From Proales similis (Eukaryota; Rotifera; Eurotatoria; Ploima; Proalidae): 64,000 nt of DNA. Location of the stretch: positions 1,674,001 through 1,738,000 of the forward strand of contig JAGVRJ010000002.1 of NCBI GenBank assembly GCA_019059635.1, given 5' to 3'. Position 1 is the stretch's first letter. Every line of letters starts with the position of its first letter. A program made the translations under genes and the position numbers. Below the pieces are notes generated by a model. The model was not told the DNA's origin, ran no database searches, and saw nothing but the letters and a program-made list of their open reading frames with translations. Of the stretch, positions 40,407 to 51,484 are shown in pieces.

Positions 40407-40801
40407 AAAACATTTTTACTTAACGAAATTGAAATTGCATGAAAACCCAGTTAAATAAATACCTTGGTGACAAAACGCTTTTAAATCGAATTAGTTTTTT
40501 TTGTAATTCATTTTTCTCTACTTCATTTAAATTGATGGCCCACTCATATGACCCAATCTGTAAATAAACAGATGAAAACCAACTCTATTTAACAAAAATC
40601 AATATCTTGAAAACCTTTTGTTTAATATTCGTATTTAAAGGAATGAAATTTGTTTAATTCAATGTGAACTGTAAATCTTTTCAAATTAAAAGGAATCCGA
40701 CTGTCGAGAGTCCGTGCTGCAATTAAGTATCCTTTTTTTCACTTTGAACTACTTGGCCGATATAAGGACTTGAAAATCGTCTCATGATATACTCGCAGTA
40801 A
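40407..40801. other. Intergenic, AT-rich
   Basis: About 395 bp between PGAP3 and the membrane-protein gene. No further feature recognised. Confidence 0.4.
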
Positions 40802-42912
40802 ATGCAGTTCGCAGTTTTTACCTACTTTCTGTTAGGTTTATCACCTGTTTCAGCAAATTGTATTTATTGGAAACAAAATAGTATTTCTGAATGCATTGTC
40901 TCTAGTTTTAACGAATGGAATGAACAATTCAACATAAGTTTGAGTATTCTTGTGAATGTCTCTACCTATGAGATCATGAGCGAATCAAATAGATTAGTTT
41001 TTACAAATAAAGATCTTGAATTGATATCTATTAGAACAACCGATATCGATTATTTCAAGACGGCATTCTATTTAGTCGGATTTTTCGGATAAGATCATGA
41101 ATTATTTTCTGCCAAGTATATCGCCAGCGATTTTATAAAAATACTGTTAATTTTCAGTAGATTTCAAATTACGAAAAGAGCAGATACTCAAAAATTGGAA
41201 ATATTTGAAAGCTGCGATCTAAGAGATTTTGGAGCGCATGTATCTAGACCAGAAAGAGCGTTAAGTGTGGTTCTCAAATTTCAAAAGTACAACATCTATC
41301 ATGAGAATACTTGTCCCATACTCTTTTTGAACCTCCCAATACATGAGCTCAAGTTCAATGATCTAACTCTAAGTTTTCTCAAAGTGAACTTGCTCGGCTT
41401 TAAGTATCTTACTGCTGGCAAAAATGCATTAAAACTTAATTTTGGTTTAAAGCAGCTTCATTTTCATAATATTTATATGGCCCGTCTCTCCACAAACCTT
41501 TTCCATCCACAAGTGTTTAGTTCCTACATTTATTCAATTCAAATTAGAGGACATATTCGTCAGGTCGAACCTGGGTTTCTACGATTTGTTAAAACACAAA
41601 ACCTGGTCTTCCGGGTACACAACTTGCGCGAATTCGTTCACCTCAACCCCCACTGGTTACAAGGTTTTTCATCCGATAGGAGATCACTTATTTACATCCA
41701 GCAAAAGAAGTTCGAATCGAGAAAATTAGAATCCGGACTACCAGCGGCTTTCGATTTCAATCCAGCTTATCATTATCCAAATCAAGATTTTTGTATTTTC
41801 CGTAAATACCTGGTTGAAGAAAAAAACAACAACCTCAGTTGGGAGCGTGAAAACATCTCCAAATGGATCGCCGACAACATTACTCTCTTTGAACTACTTC
41901 AAAACTTAAAAAAATTCTCACAATTCAAAAGTGATTTTAATTTTTCACAAAGATTGGCTCTTTGTGACAAACCTGAAGCGAGGCATACAGAAATTGGATA
42001 TGAACTGAACATTTATGATATTATTATTCCCTTTCAGATGGTTAAATTTATCATTTCGGTTGTTCTTAAACCTTTTATTTCCATAGCTGGCGTATTATTT
42101 GGCTTTTTCACTTATTCAGTCTTGAAGGATTTGAAATCGCAGGCTAAGAAGTCTCGAGACCAGCAGCTTGCAAAGAAAAAGCGAAATTTATTCGAGTACA
42201 TGCAGCTCAATGCGTTATTCGGAGCTGTCTACAATCTCTCACTGCTGCCACGTCTGTTCGGCGATTGTGTTGACTTCAACGGTATCTACTGCTCTCCGTT
42301 GTTTGCCAATAATACGGTCCGGCTGTTTATGCTGATCGATGCCCAGTATTTTGCAACATCTATCAGAATGTGCGCAATCTCTCTTTCTTCGCCTTCACAG
42401 CTTATCGCTTTTCAATGAACCAAGTTTCAAAACGCTTCGAGTCTTTTTCGAGCTTTTGGCTGAGACAAAGGCCGAAGCGAGTTATGGCTGTTTCAATCTT
42501 ATTGGCATTTATCTTGAATGTATGCTGCTTGTTCTACAACGACCAAGATACCGTTTACACTCTCCAAGATGAGCCCGGCTATGTTTTTTTCATGTATGAT
42601 TTAAGAGAAGAATTTCTGGACCAAGATTTTGTCCCAATGTACATCTACATATTTTTGTGTAGCTTTAATGATTTGCTTTTGCCATTTCTATGTTTCCTGC
42701 TTGACTTTCGTTTGCTTCTTTTTATAAAAAATCACCTCAAACAAAGGTCATCGCTGAATACTTCAAAAAGAACAAAAAGGACAAAAACAAGGACAAAAAG
42801 AAGAACAAAAAGGAGTGTTCGGAGAAAAAACTATTTAAGTAAAGTTGGTACCCTTAGAAATCTCAATATGCAATACGATACGTTGTTCCTAAAGCTTTTT
42901 AAAAATCTTTAA
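40802..42912 (+). CDS. Orphan multi-pass membrane protein, receptor-like (frame-displaced)
   Basis: Exon 1 (40802 to about 41066) encodes a signal peptide (MQFAVFTYFLLGLSPVSANC) and the start of an ectodomain. An intron ends near 41165, but the exact junction phase could not be matched. The next frame (to 42418) has a leucine-rich ectodomain with FPLIxEL-like lines (LKQLHFHNIYMARLSTNLF, HIRQVEPGFLRFV). After YPNQDFCIFRKYL comes a first membrane helix (MVKFIISVVLKPFISIAGVL) and LFEYMQLNALFGAVYNLSLL. The following helices continue in the next frame from 42370 (NLSFFAFTAYRFSM, VMAVSILLAFILNVCCLF, YIYIFLCSFNDLLLPFLCFL) to a Lys/Arg-rich tail. One base is missing at about 42370 for a single frame. 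I recall similar large families from rotifers; function unknown. Either a recent pseudogene or a frameshifted gene. Confidence 0.55.
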
Positions 42913-43001
42913 CCAATTGACCTTCCCTTTCATTTATTAAAACCAGACTCTTAAACAGCCGATTGAAAAATCCTTCAATTGATTTTATTCATCATTTCCT
43001 T

Positions 43002-43903
43002 TTAATTGCCGATTTTTTTTATCATTAGTGAAGAGGCCAGAGGATCTCTGTTGTGGGAGGAAAACAAGTTTTGATTTGCTGCTGTTAATGGACGTTTAGC
43101 GTTAATGCTTTCATAAATTGAGCGTATTCGCGATTGAGCACCTTCGGGTCCCCGAATGCCTGCTGACTTGACTGGTCGTTGAAATTCATTTATGGCGATA
43201 TTTAATGAATGTCTATATTGATCTGCAAGGGTTGTCGGTGAGTGGCTCCGTGTCGGTTTTACACCACTCAAAGGGCGAGCTTTGGCGTGATTCAACACCT
43301 GGTTGTAGTTCAAGAGGCTACTTTTGAATTTGTTAAACTCTCCGACCGGATATTTATGCGCTCCTGTACTTCTTTGGGTCTTTTTCAGATTGCTAAGACG
43401 ATAGGTGCCGACGTTTGACGAGGCAGAATAGTCCGATGACGAATGTGATGCGGGTGGATGTATTGCGAAAGACGAACGATCCGTGAACCGGTTCAGGTTT
43501 GCAACATTACGCCGGTTAACATCGTCTGAGCTGGAAATGGCATTGCTAGGTTTGGCTGATTTGCTCCGCTTCCGATAGTTGTAGTTTATAAAGTCATTGG
43601 GCAAAATCGGCACACTTTGATTTCTAGCAAGTTTTTAGAAACATTAATTTGGCAAATTATAATCGAATCAAAACCAACATAGAATTACCCTATTAAGTTG
43701 GGCCTTTGGTAATTAGCCGGGCGGCGAATGTGATTTCCTTTCCATGCGTTTGTAAGGATCGGGCGTTTATTAATTACGTCCAGAGTGAGCGTTATGTGGG
43801 TTATGTACAAGGGTGGTGTGTCCTGGCCGCGTCCGGCCGTTTGGGGTCGTACCCGTTTGGGCTCCTCACCACTGATTTCATTCATGCCTGTATGAGTGCT
43901 CAC
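43002..43903 (-). CDS. Uncharacterised protein with RPxTA motifs, possibly ciliary
   Basis: Two minus-strand exons, 43689-43903 and 43002-43623, joined over a 65-bp GT-AG intron (phase 2) to give 278 aa. The protein is basic, Ser-rich and disordered, without signal peptide or membrane segments. Short motifs RVRPQTAGR near residue 20, ARPLSGVK near 190 and KRPLTAAN near 250 recall the RPxTA/RPxSA linear motifs of many axonemal and ciliary proteins. I do not recognise the family. A second look for flagellar function is reasonable but is inference. Confidence 0.65.
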
Positions 43904-44678
43904 CTAGCAGCCAGAAATTGCTCTGCATTCGGCTTATCGCGTAAATCTAATAGAGTTAGAGAGCTAAGTTTCCCTTGAAATTCGTGTACTCTGTTCGCAC
44001 CAACATCATCATCATCGTCATAAAAAAGAAAAGTAAACCGAAAAAAGGAAAGGAGGAGAGAAAGCGCCAAATCATTATTGCTTTTGCTTCAATACTAGAC
44101 CTGGTTCGTACGGTTATGTCAAACGTGTTTACTCTACAAAGGCCCCATCGAATCGTTTAGCAACAAGCCTCTGTTGCTAACGAGACCCAGGAAAACACGA
44201 GCGCCAAATTAAATTCATTTGTAATCTAGACCTAAATATAAATTTGGTTGAACGTTTATATGGGTAAGTTGGTGTGCGCGTGTGTGTGTGTGTGTGAGAG
44301 CGAGCTAGTGAGTGAAAAAGAGAGTTGGTCGGCGTTCAAGTCAAATTGAAATGCTTCGGGCAAAATACTTGGCGGGTTGTTGTTTGCAAGCGAAAAAGGC
44401 GGGCGCCATGTGAAGCCAGACGCTGATTTAAAGCCCCATCGAGTCCGACAAAAAGTTTGACTCCAGATATTAACTACACTTAACCTTTCCACGCTCATCC
44501 GATCAGCGGAAATCTTAAATATTTGCTATTTATGCTTCTGCTCACTCCATTTTTATCCAGACTTATCCGAACGTTAATTTCTCCTTATTTTTTTATTCTG
44601 TTTTACTTCTAAAAAACCGCATATTTTGACTAAAATAAGTCGCCAGCATGTTGGGGCTCCAGACATTGAAAGGATATT
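43904..44678. other. Intergenic with GT microsatellite
   Basis: About 775 bp. Contains a (GT)n run of about 20 bp near 44275-44295. No gene recognised. Confidence 0.45.
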
Positions 44679-46428
44679 TTAGTTCATGCGCGGGAAAGAG
44701 GTCTGCACGGCCTCGGGTGTAGCATCTTCAGAGCGCCATTGTGATGTGACAGTCTTAACTTGAGTGTAAAAATTTACGCCCTAGTTTGATTTTAGATTAG
44801 AGATACGATGGTCTACCGGTAGTTTTGAGCAAATTAAATCACCTGTTGGCCGTAAAAGTTTGTGTCGCCGAGGAATGAGCCACGTGAACCAGTGAATGAA
44901 AACATGGGCAACGGCACAGGAATAGGAACATTGATTCCTACTTGGCCTACATCAATCTCTTGGGTGAACTTTCGAGCAGTTGCACCATTTGTAGTAAATA
45001 AAGCGGTTCCGTTTCCGTATGGGTTGCTATTGATCAGTTCGATCGCCTGGTCCAAAGTGTCTACGCACATTGTCACAAGAGCCGGGCCGAATATTTCCTC
45101 TTTGTAGCATGTCATATTTGGCTTGACATCGGCGAAAACAGTCGGACCGATGAAATTGCCATTCTCATACTTTTCGACTCTGCATCCACGACCATCGAGC
45201 AAAATTTTAGCTCCTTCGTTCTGACTTTGCTCGATAATCTTATGAATTCGTTGGAGAGAGTCGCGGCTTATGACCGGGCCAATATCAGTGCCAGACTCAT
45301 GACCAGCATTTACTCTCAGCTTTCTTGCTTTTTCGACTAATTCGGGAATCCAGTTTTTAGTCTCGCCAACAAACACGGCAGTGGTCAATGCCATGCAACG
45401 TTGACCAGCGGCCCCAAAAGCGGCGCCGACCAATTGATTAAGAGTGTTTTCTTTGTTTGCATCTGGCATGATCACACCATGGTTCTTGGCTCCCATATTT
45501 GACTGAACCCGCTTGCCGTTTCGCGAGCCGCGTTCGTAAATGTATTTACCAGCTTGGTCTGAGCCGACAAACGAAATAGCTCTGATCTCAGGGTTGTCAC
45601 AAATAAAGTTGACTGCTTCATGAGCGCCGTGGATCACGTTTACAACACCCTCTGGGAAGCCAGCCTCTTTGGCCATTTCAACAAGCATCATACAAGCACC
45701 CGGATCTTTTTCTGATGGTTTGACTATCATTGTGTTACCGCAAGCGGTGGCTACCGGAAACATCCAGAGCGGGATCATGGCCGGAAAATTGAACGGTGTG
45801 ATACCGGCCGTTACACCTAGAGGGGTTCTAAACGACATGCAGTCGATATCCTTCGATATTCCTGGAAGAGTTGCGCCCATCTGCAAGAATGTTAAACTAC
45901 AAGCATGTTCGACCACTTGGAGACCTCGTAGAACATCGCCTTCTGCGTCCGGAATAGTTTTTCCCTGTTCGTAGGTGATATTCTTGGCGATCTCGTTCAG
46001 GTTTTCTTTGATAAGCTGTTGAAATTTGAACATAATCTGCTGCCTGAATAGAGGGGTTGTTTTAGACCAGGTCTTGAATGCACGAGCTGAGCTGTCCACA
46101 GCTCTTTGCATCTCCTCCTGAGTTGTGCATGGCACTTTTCCGATAAGTTGGTTGGTGGCCGGGTTAAACAGATCGATCCAATCTTTGGTTTGCGACTCAA
46201 CAGCCTTGTTGTCAATCCACAATTTCACAGTGGGCTTTAAAACAAAATATTTTTACACAACACATTTAATAAAGCCATTTAAATATTATTTTCAACTTAC
46301 AGCAGTCGAGCTGTAACGAACATTGGTCTTAAAATGTATTAAAAGGATGAGTTTTGCTGATTGCTTTTAAAACAAATCAGACTTACAGCACAAAGCTGGC
46401 TAACGAATTTTGAAGGTGCTCGTAACAT
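44679..46428 (-). CDS. ALDH6A1: Methylmalonate-semialdehyde dehydrogenase (acylating), mitochondrial
   Basis: Mitochondrial CoA-dependent enzyme that converts methylmalonate and malonate semialdehydes to propionyl- and acetyl-CoA in valine and pyrimidine breakdown. Four exons on the minus strand: 46387-46428, 46301-46327 (only 27 bp), 44843-46234 and 44679-44780; introns 59, 66 and 62 bp. The spliced frame gives 520 aa. The first two exons encode a presequence, [14 protein letters not shown] then TNVRYSSTA, with a plausible cleavage site after RY. Family motifs: [63 protein letters not shown], the catalytic Cys in [11 protein letters not shown], and [17 protein letters not shown]. The last exon completes the family tail ([15 protein letters not shown]). 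Confidence 0.95.
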
Positions 46429-46970
46429 TTCTTTTTCTTTCTGTTCAAAATTGGCGTCGATTTCTTGAATTAAACGTAAATTTTTAACAATAATTTTGAA
46501 AAGGGGTTCGCTATTTATCGATGAAAGAAGAAGGTGTGTTCTACATGAAAATGTGCTTTCATCGAACATTTTACATAATCTCTTCAATGCCTGGATTCTC
46601 ATTCGTTCCTGTGCAAATCAAACTGGATTTCATGCTGAGCTGTCAGCTGCTTGGTTATAGCCATCGTTGACGAAGCCTTGTCGTGCATTTCCAAATTCTT
46701 TGTAACCCTTGTCATAAGGGTTTAAACATGATAATGCGGATCTGAGTCTTAGGCTGTCGCGTATTTACCCGCACCGTTTAGACTGAATACACGATAAATG
46801 GAAAAATAAGATGTTTGACTCAACTCAGCGAAATTGTCTTGATGATGGAGGCAAACAAAAGAGAGGTCATATGAGTGAATGAATTACAATACAAGTAGAT
46901 GAATACAAGAAGGAAAAGAGTGTCTTATAAAGTAGCAGCGATTTAAAGAAATAAAGAGGAAAATCACAAG
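46429..46970. other. Divergent intergenic region between ALDH6A1 and PRIM2
   Basis: About 540 bp shared by two genes that are transcribed away from each other, so it should hold both promoters. No TATA box stands out. Confidence 0.5.
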
Positions 46971-49069
46971 ATGGAATTCAAATCCTGCAAACGAACAGAA
47001 GCTGTCGTGAATAAAAAGGACGTTTATTCGCCGTTGGTTATGTACACTTCAACTCAAAAGCCAAGCGATCGAATCACGTTCGAAGAGTTTGCATCTCTCG
47101 CTTTAGAGCGATTCTCAGGTAATCAGAATACTTAGTAAATAAGGTAAATCGCTTGGTTATCGGTTATATTGAAACAGTGTTGCAACTCGTGGAGAACGTT
47201 GGCTCCAGACATATGAAGCATGCGATCGAATATAACAAAAAACTCGGAGACGAACTAGCCAAGAACGGATTCCTCAAAACAATACTTAGCTCGGTATTGG
47301 ACTCGTTTATTAACTTGATCGGAATTGTTGAAGAGCTTAAACCTTTTAACTATCGTTCAGCCACGGGGGACCAAAATCGATCCAATCGACTACAGAAATG
47401 ATCTTATTTCCCATTTCATTCTTAGATTGGCCTTTTGTGCCAAGTAAGACGGATTTTTTATCTAATTTTCAAATCTATCCCAAATGTTGGATGTACTTTC
47501 TAAAGCGACGAGAGCAAACGTTGGTTCATTCAACAAGAAGTTGACCTTTTCCGCTACAAATTGGGTCGAGCCGAGCCCCATCTGATCGAGCGGTTGTTAG
47601 ATGAAAATAAGCTACACGAAATCTACAAGCCGGTGAATATTTGAACCTCTCATAACCCTTTAAGTCGACAAGAAGTATTCACTTGGAATAAGATTGAAAA
47701 GCAAGAGAAAGAAGGGCTCGCTTCTTCCTTAGCGGCCATTTTCTCCTCGCATACTCAAGTTGTGAATCAAAATTATTACAAGGTGCATCAATCATTTTAA
47801 CGCTATCAGGCCGAAAGATCTATTCAACCTTGATTCGTTCTTTAGGTCAATTTCACCGAAGTTCTTGAGCTAGTTAAACTTCGGCGTGTGTTTGTCAAGA
47901 ACGGCTTCGCTTATATTACTCTGTCCGATTTCGGTTCGGTGCTTAGCCACGTATTTCGAACAAAATTGTCGCTTAGTCTCGCCGTAACTACTGCCTTGGC
48001 TTTCGAGCTCTTAGAAATTCTTATCTTTCGCATAAAAGACTCTGAGTCAACATCTAAGTGAAATAGAAGAAGACGAGCGAATGGCCGGTTTGTTCAAGAT
48101 TCTTCGTGAGCGCGATGTAAGCGAAAGCTATACAGACACTCAATCACGCGAGCATCTGACGGCCGAATCTCTTGACTCGGTAAAACCTGATTTTACTTTC
48201 TTTTTAAAAAGAGCAAACGAAAATTTTTGGCATTTTCAGCTTTCGGTTAAATCTTATCCAATTTGCATGCGTCATGTCCACGAATCGCTCAAATACAATC
48301 ACCATCTTCGTCACTATGGCCGACTGCAATATGTTCTCTTTTTGAAAGGTGTCACTCGCATTTCATCAATTTGAATTCAAACATGAATTATCTAATTGAT
48401 AAAAAGGAATCGGTTTGCCACTTGAGGAAAATGTTCGCTTTTGGCGAAACGAGTTTGCAAAAGGTGCTGTCGGCGCTGACAAGGTAGTTGACTGATCGAA
48501 ATAGAGCAATCAAGCTGTTAAGTCTGGCGATATCTAGTTTGATAAAGAATATGCCTACAACATTCGCCACTCTTACGGTAAAGAGGGGAAAAGAACCTCT
48601 TACACTCCGTACAGCTGCCTGAAAATTATCACTAGTCACATGCCTGGTCCCAACGAATGCCATGGATGGTAAGAACGCCCAATCGATTCCAATGGAGATT
48701 TTTTTTTCATTCGACTGAAACCTAAATTGTGTGTCAAGTCCTTACAAGCACAGTGAGAGGTCTTTTTTGCGGCAGAAATTGAAGCAATACGGGCGGAATG
48801 AGACTGAAATCGAACAAGTATGTCAAGTCTTTGGGTTTTTTGGCCAAGTCATTCTACTTAGGAGTCGAAAAATCAAGATTATGGAGCATGTCGATTCACA
48901 CAACTATCAAGTGGCATGTCAGCGCTACTTCGAGTTTAGTCACAAAACTGATCAAGTGGGTCCGATAAATCACCCCAATCAATACTTTGAGCAAAGTATG
49001 CGCTTGCTTAATGGGGAACAAATGCGGCCAATAAAGAGAGAGCCGATTAAAATCGAAAAAACTGAATGA
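46971..49069 (+). CDS. PRIM2: DNA primase large subunit
   Basis: The p58 subunit of DNA polymerase alpha-primase, which starts RNA primers. About 11 exons with 40-75 bp introns: 46971-47118, 47178-47293, 47334-47443, 47506-47782 (or split near 47633), 47846 to about 47983, about 48078-48179, 48240-48348, 48407-48483, 48538-48668, 48739-48817, 48878-49069. Recognisable parts: YSPLVMYTS near the start, [41 protein letters not shown]. The iron-sulfur domain has [49 protein letters not shown] and NYQVACQ. All four cluster-binding cysteines are present. Two spots resist modelling: an in-frame TGA at 47642-47644 if no intron is removed there, and the junction around 47984-48077. Confidence 0.88.
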
Positions 49070-51484
49070 GACCGGTCGGAAAATAACACAGGCCAAAATC
49101 GATTTTGCGAATGTCAAGCAAATTGAATCTTTCTACTCAATTAGAGTTTGTCACGAATTCTCCCCTTTTAATTTTTCAGAAGTTCATTGAGCGCTTCATT
49201 CAATTTCTTTCTTGAATCAATAGTAAGCATTCATGTTCACGGCACCTGAGTGGCCTAGTGCACGGTACTGAGCGTCAAAATAAATAAGAGCCTGGCTGCT
49301 GTTGCTTCTTCTTTGTATTAATTGATTTTCCACTTGAAAGTTCCGTATCTTGTGAATGACGAACTTAGTCAGAGATAATTGTAATTGTACTAGTTGCGAA
49401 GTAGGAGTAGGGGTAATTACATGTTCTACATTCTAGTGAGTCCATTCATTCATTCCAACACCAGACGGGAGAGTAATTAGACCTGAATTGACTTTTTAAT
49501 CTCATGCTGTTCAACGAGCCATTTGGCCGAGTGGGATCCAACTGTTTACTCAAGATGCTTCTATGAACATCGTCAGTGTATGTGTGCATGTTATTTTATG
49601 AATGAATGTCTGTGTGTGTTTTGTTTCTTACGCAAGCCACTCATAACCAAGTAGTGCAATCAGCACAATCGCCTACCTGCGCTTCTGTTTGCTCATTTTC
49701 TTCTTTCTATTACGTTCTCACATTCTCAAGTAATCTGTGGTCACACTAACCCAAATGAGGCCTATGCTTTTTTGACTGTTCAACGCGTATTTACCTGCGC
49801 TCGATCGCTCAATGTCGTGCTGTGGGAGATCAATTAGGAGGAAATTGGAAACACAGAACGAGATGAATGAGGTCGATCAGGAAGACGACGGCGAGAACAT
49901 TTTTCTCTCTGTGTTTGAGCTTGTCATTAACAAAAAAATCTGGCAGTCATGCAGCTTGTACGGCCGCCGCTGCTGCCGATACCGCCTGTCGTCTGTGGCC
50001 AAAGTGCGCATGAGGGCTTTAATTAAACAAAATTCATAATTAGAGCGCAAATAAGATTGAAATGGACAGACAAACAAAATCGAGCTGCTAATTCTATAGA
50101 CGCCGCCTCAGCTCTACCCCGCCACCGACATCACTTAGCATCACTGTACTGCCCATTCTCTTGAAATGTTGCTGCTCTGAATGAATGCTGTTATGACGCC
50201 GTCTTAATTGAGCCCTTTGAACTCAACTGACGCATGATAATACTGCCTAGATAAGCATTGACAGCACCACTTGGCGTTTGGTTGCTAATTCGCCAGCTTT
50301 CATGCCACTAATAATGCCGTTTCTGCCTCTATAGAATAGCCAGTCAAGTCGAATTAATTGAGAGCAAAAGCGGAGGGAAATCTGGGCCTAGCGGAGAATA
50401 GATACAACTAGATCGAATCTAATGATCACCTTGTTTACTTAGCCGCCTCTGGAGCGATGGGAATTGAGCTTGAGCCAAACAACTAGCAGCCGCAACCAAC
50501 CATTTGAGCTAGGTCTTATAACTTTCTCGAGCGGCCAAATTAGACCGGTGCGATCCAGACTCCTTTATTCTAAGTCGCCCAGCCTAGCTTTATTTAAGGC
50601 TTCATGTTTAGCCGCTCTATAAGCGACGTTTCGTGGTTTGTGCGACCCTCGATAGATGGCTTCGATGTAGTGAGTAAATAGCGGCTCTCTAATAGCAGTA
50701 AAGAAAGTTGTTTGCAAGCCCATTTGGACTCGCTTTAAACAAGCGCTTCTAAATGGCTTTCGGTAAGAATAACAAACGCGAACCAACAATAAAGAGAAAC
50801 TTTATTAATTTTGCGTCTCGAATCATCATCCTAAGCATTATAGAGGTTCGTTTGGTGAAGTGCTAGAGGAGAGAGTGAATGACTGAATAGCGGCATCATC
50901 ACCATCATGAGACCTTATGTTAAATATAAAATGAAAACTAGAACAAATCGAGAGTCGGCAGCTTCAATTCAAGCTTAGAGTCTTTGGGCGTTGTATGCGT
51001 GTGCTGATTCGAGTGTGCTGCAAACAAACTCTAAGTATTCATTCGTCTGACTCGAAGCATCGATTAAGCTCGACATGAACGCGAAGAATTGTTTACGTTC
51101 AAGTACGACTGACTGTTAAGAATAACAGACGATGGTAAAGAAAATGACGATGATGCAGTATCAGCGGTGGAATGCGAACTGTTTACTTTTTCAAGAGAAA
51201 CGTTCAGCCAATCGAAATTATGGGATTTTCCGGCAGCCAATCAAGTACCTGCTCTAACGGTGAATGGAATTGGCATTTTGTAGAATAACAATTCAAATTT
51301 CTTGTTTGCCTTTCTACGTTTATTCACAAAAAGAAAATAAAGAGAACGAAAAAGTTGATCAGAAGAAAAAAACACAGAAAATAGAACGCCTCGGTTCGAG
51401 TAATAATAAAAAAGGGATGAAATAGAAAAGTGAGAGATATTAGGTTTAGAAAAAAGATATTTTAAAACAAACGTTGGCTTCAGC
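49070..51484. other. Gene-free region downstream of the SIX gene
   Basis: About 2.4 kb without a credible ORF; the short frames present have no recognisable content. Likely the SIX 3' UTR plus regulatory DNA. No repeat stands out. Confidence 0.5.

Noticed and set aside
44270-44300. Functional element at the GT run
   Set aside because: A plain dinucleotide microsatellite without further context.
46339-46602. 87-codon minus-strand frame upstream of ALDH6A1
   Set aside because: It crosses the first two ALDH6A1 exons in another frame; the spliced model explains the sequence better.
47153-47401. 82-codon frame continuing through the second PRIM2 intron
   Set aside because: The frame downstream of a 40-bp GT-AG intron matches primase ([14 protein letters not shown]), so the continuous frame is not the coding one.
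49812-50039. 75-codon frame with Cys-rich start
   Set aside because: No homology, no splice context, and composition typical of chance frames in the SIX flank.
50565-50789. 74-codon minus-strand frame
   Set aside because: No recognisable motif and no promoter or polyadenylation context; likely chance.
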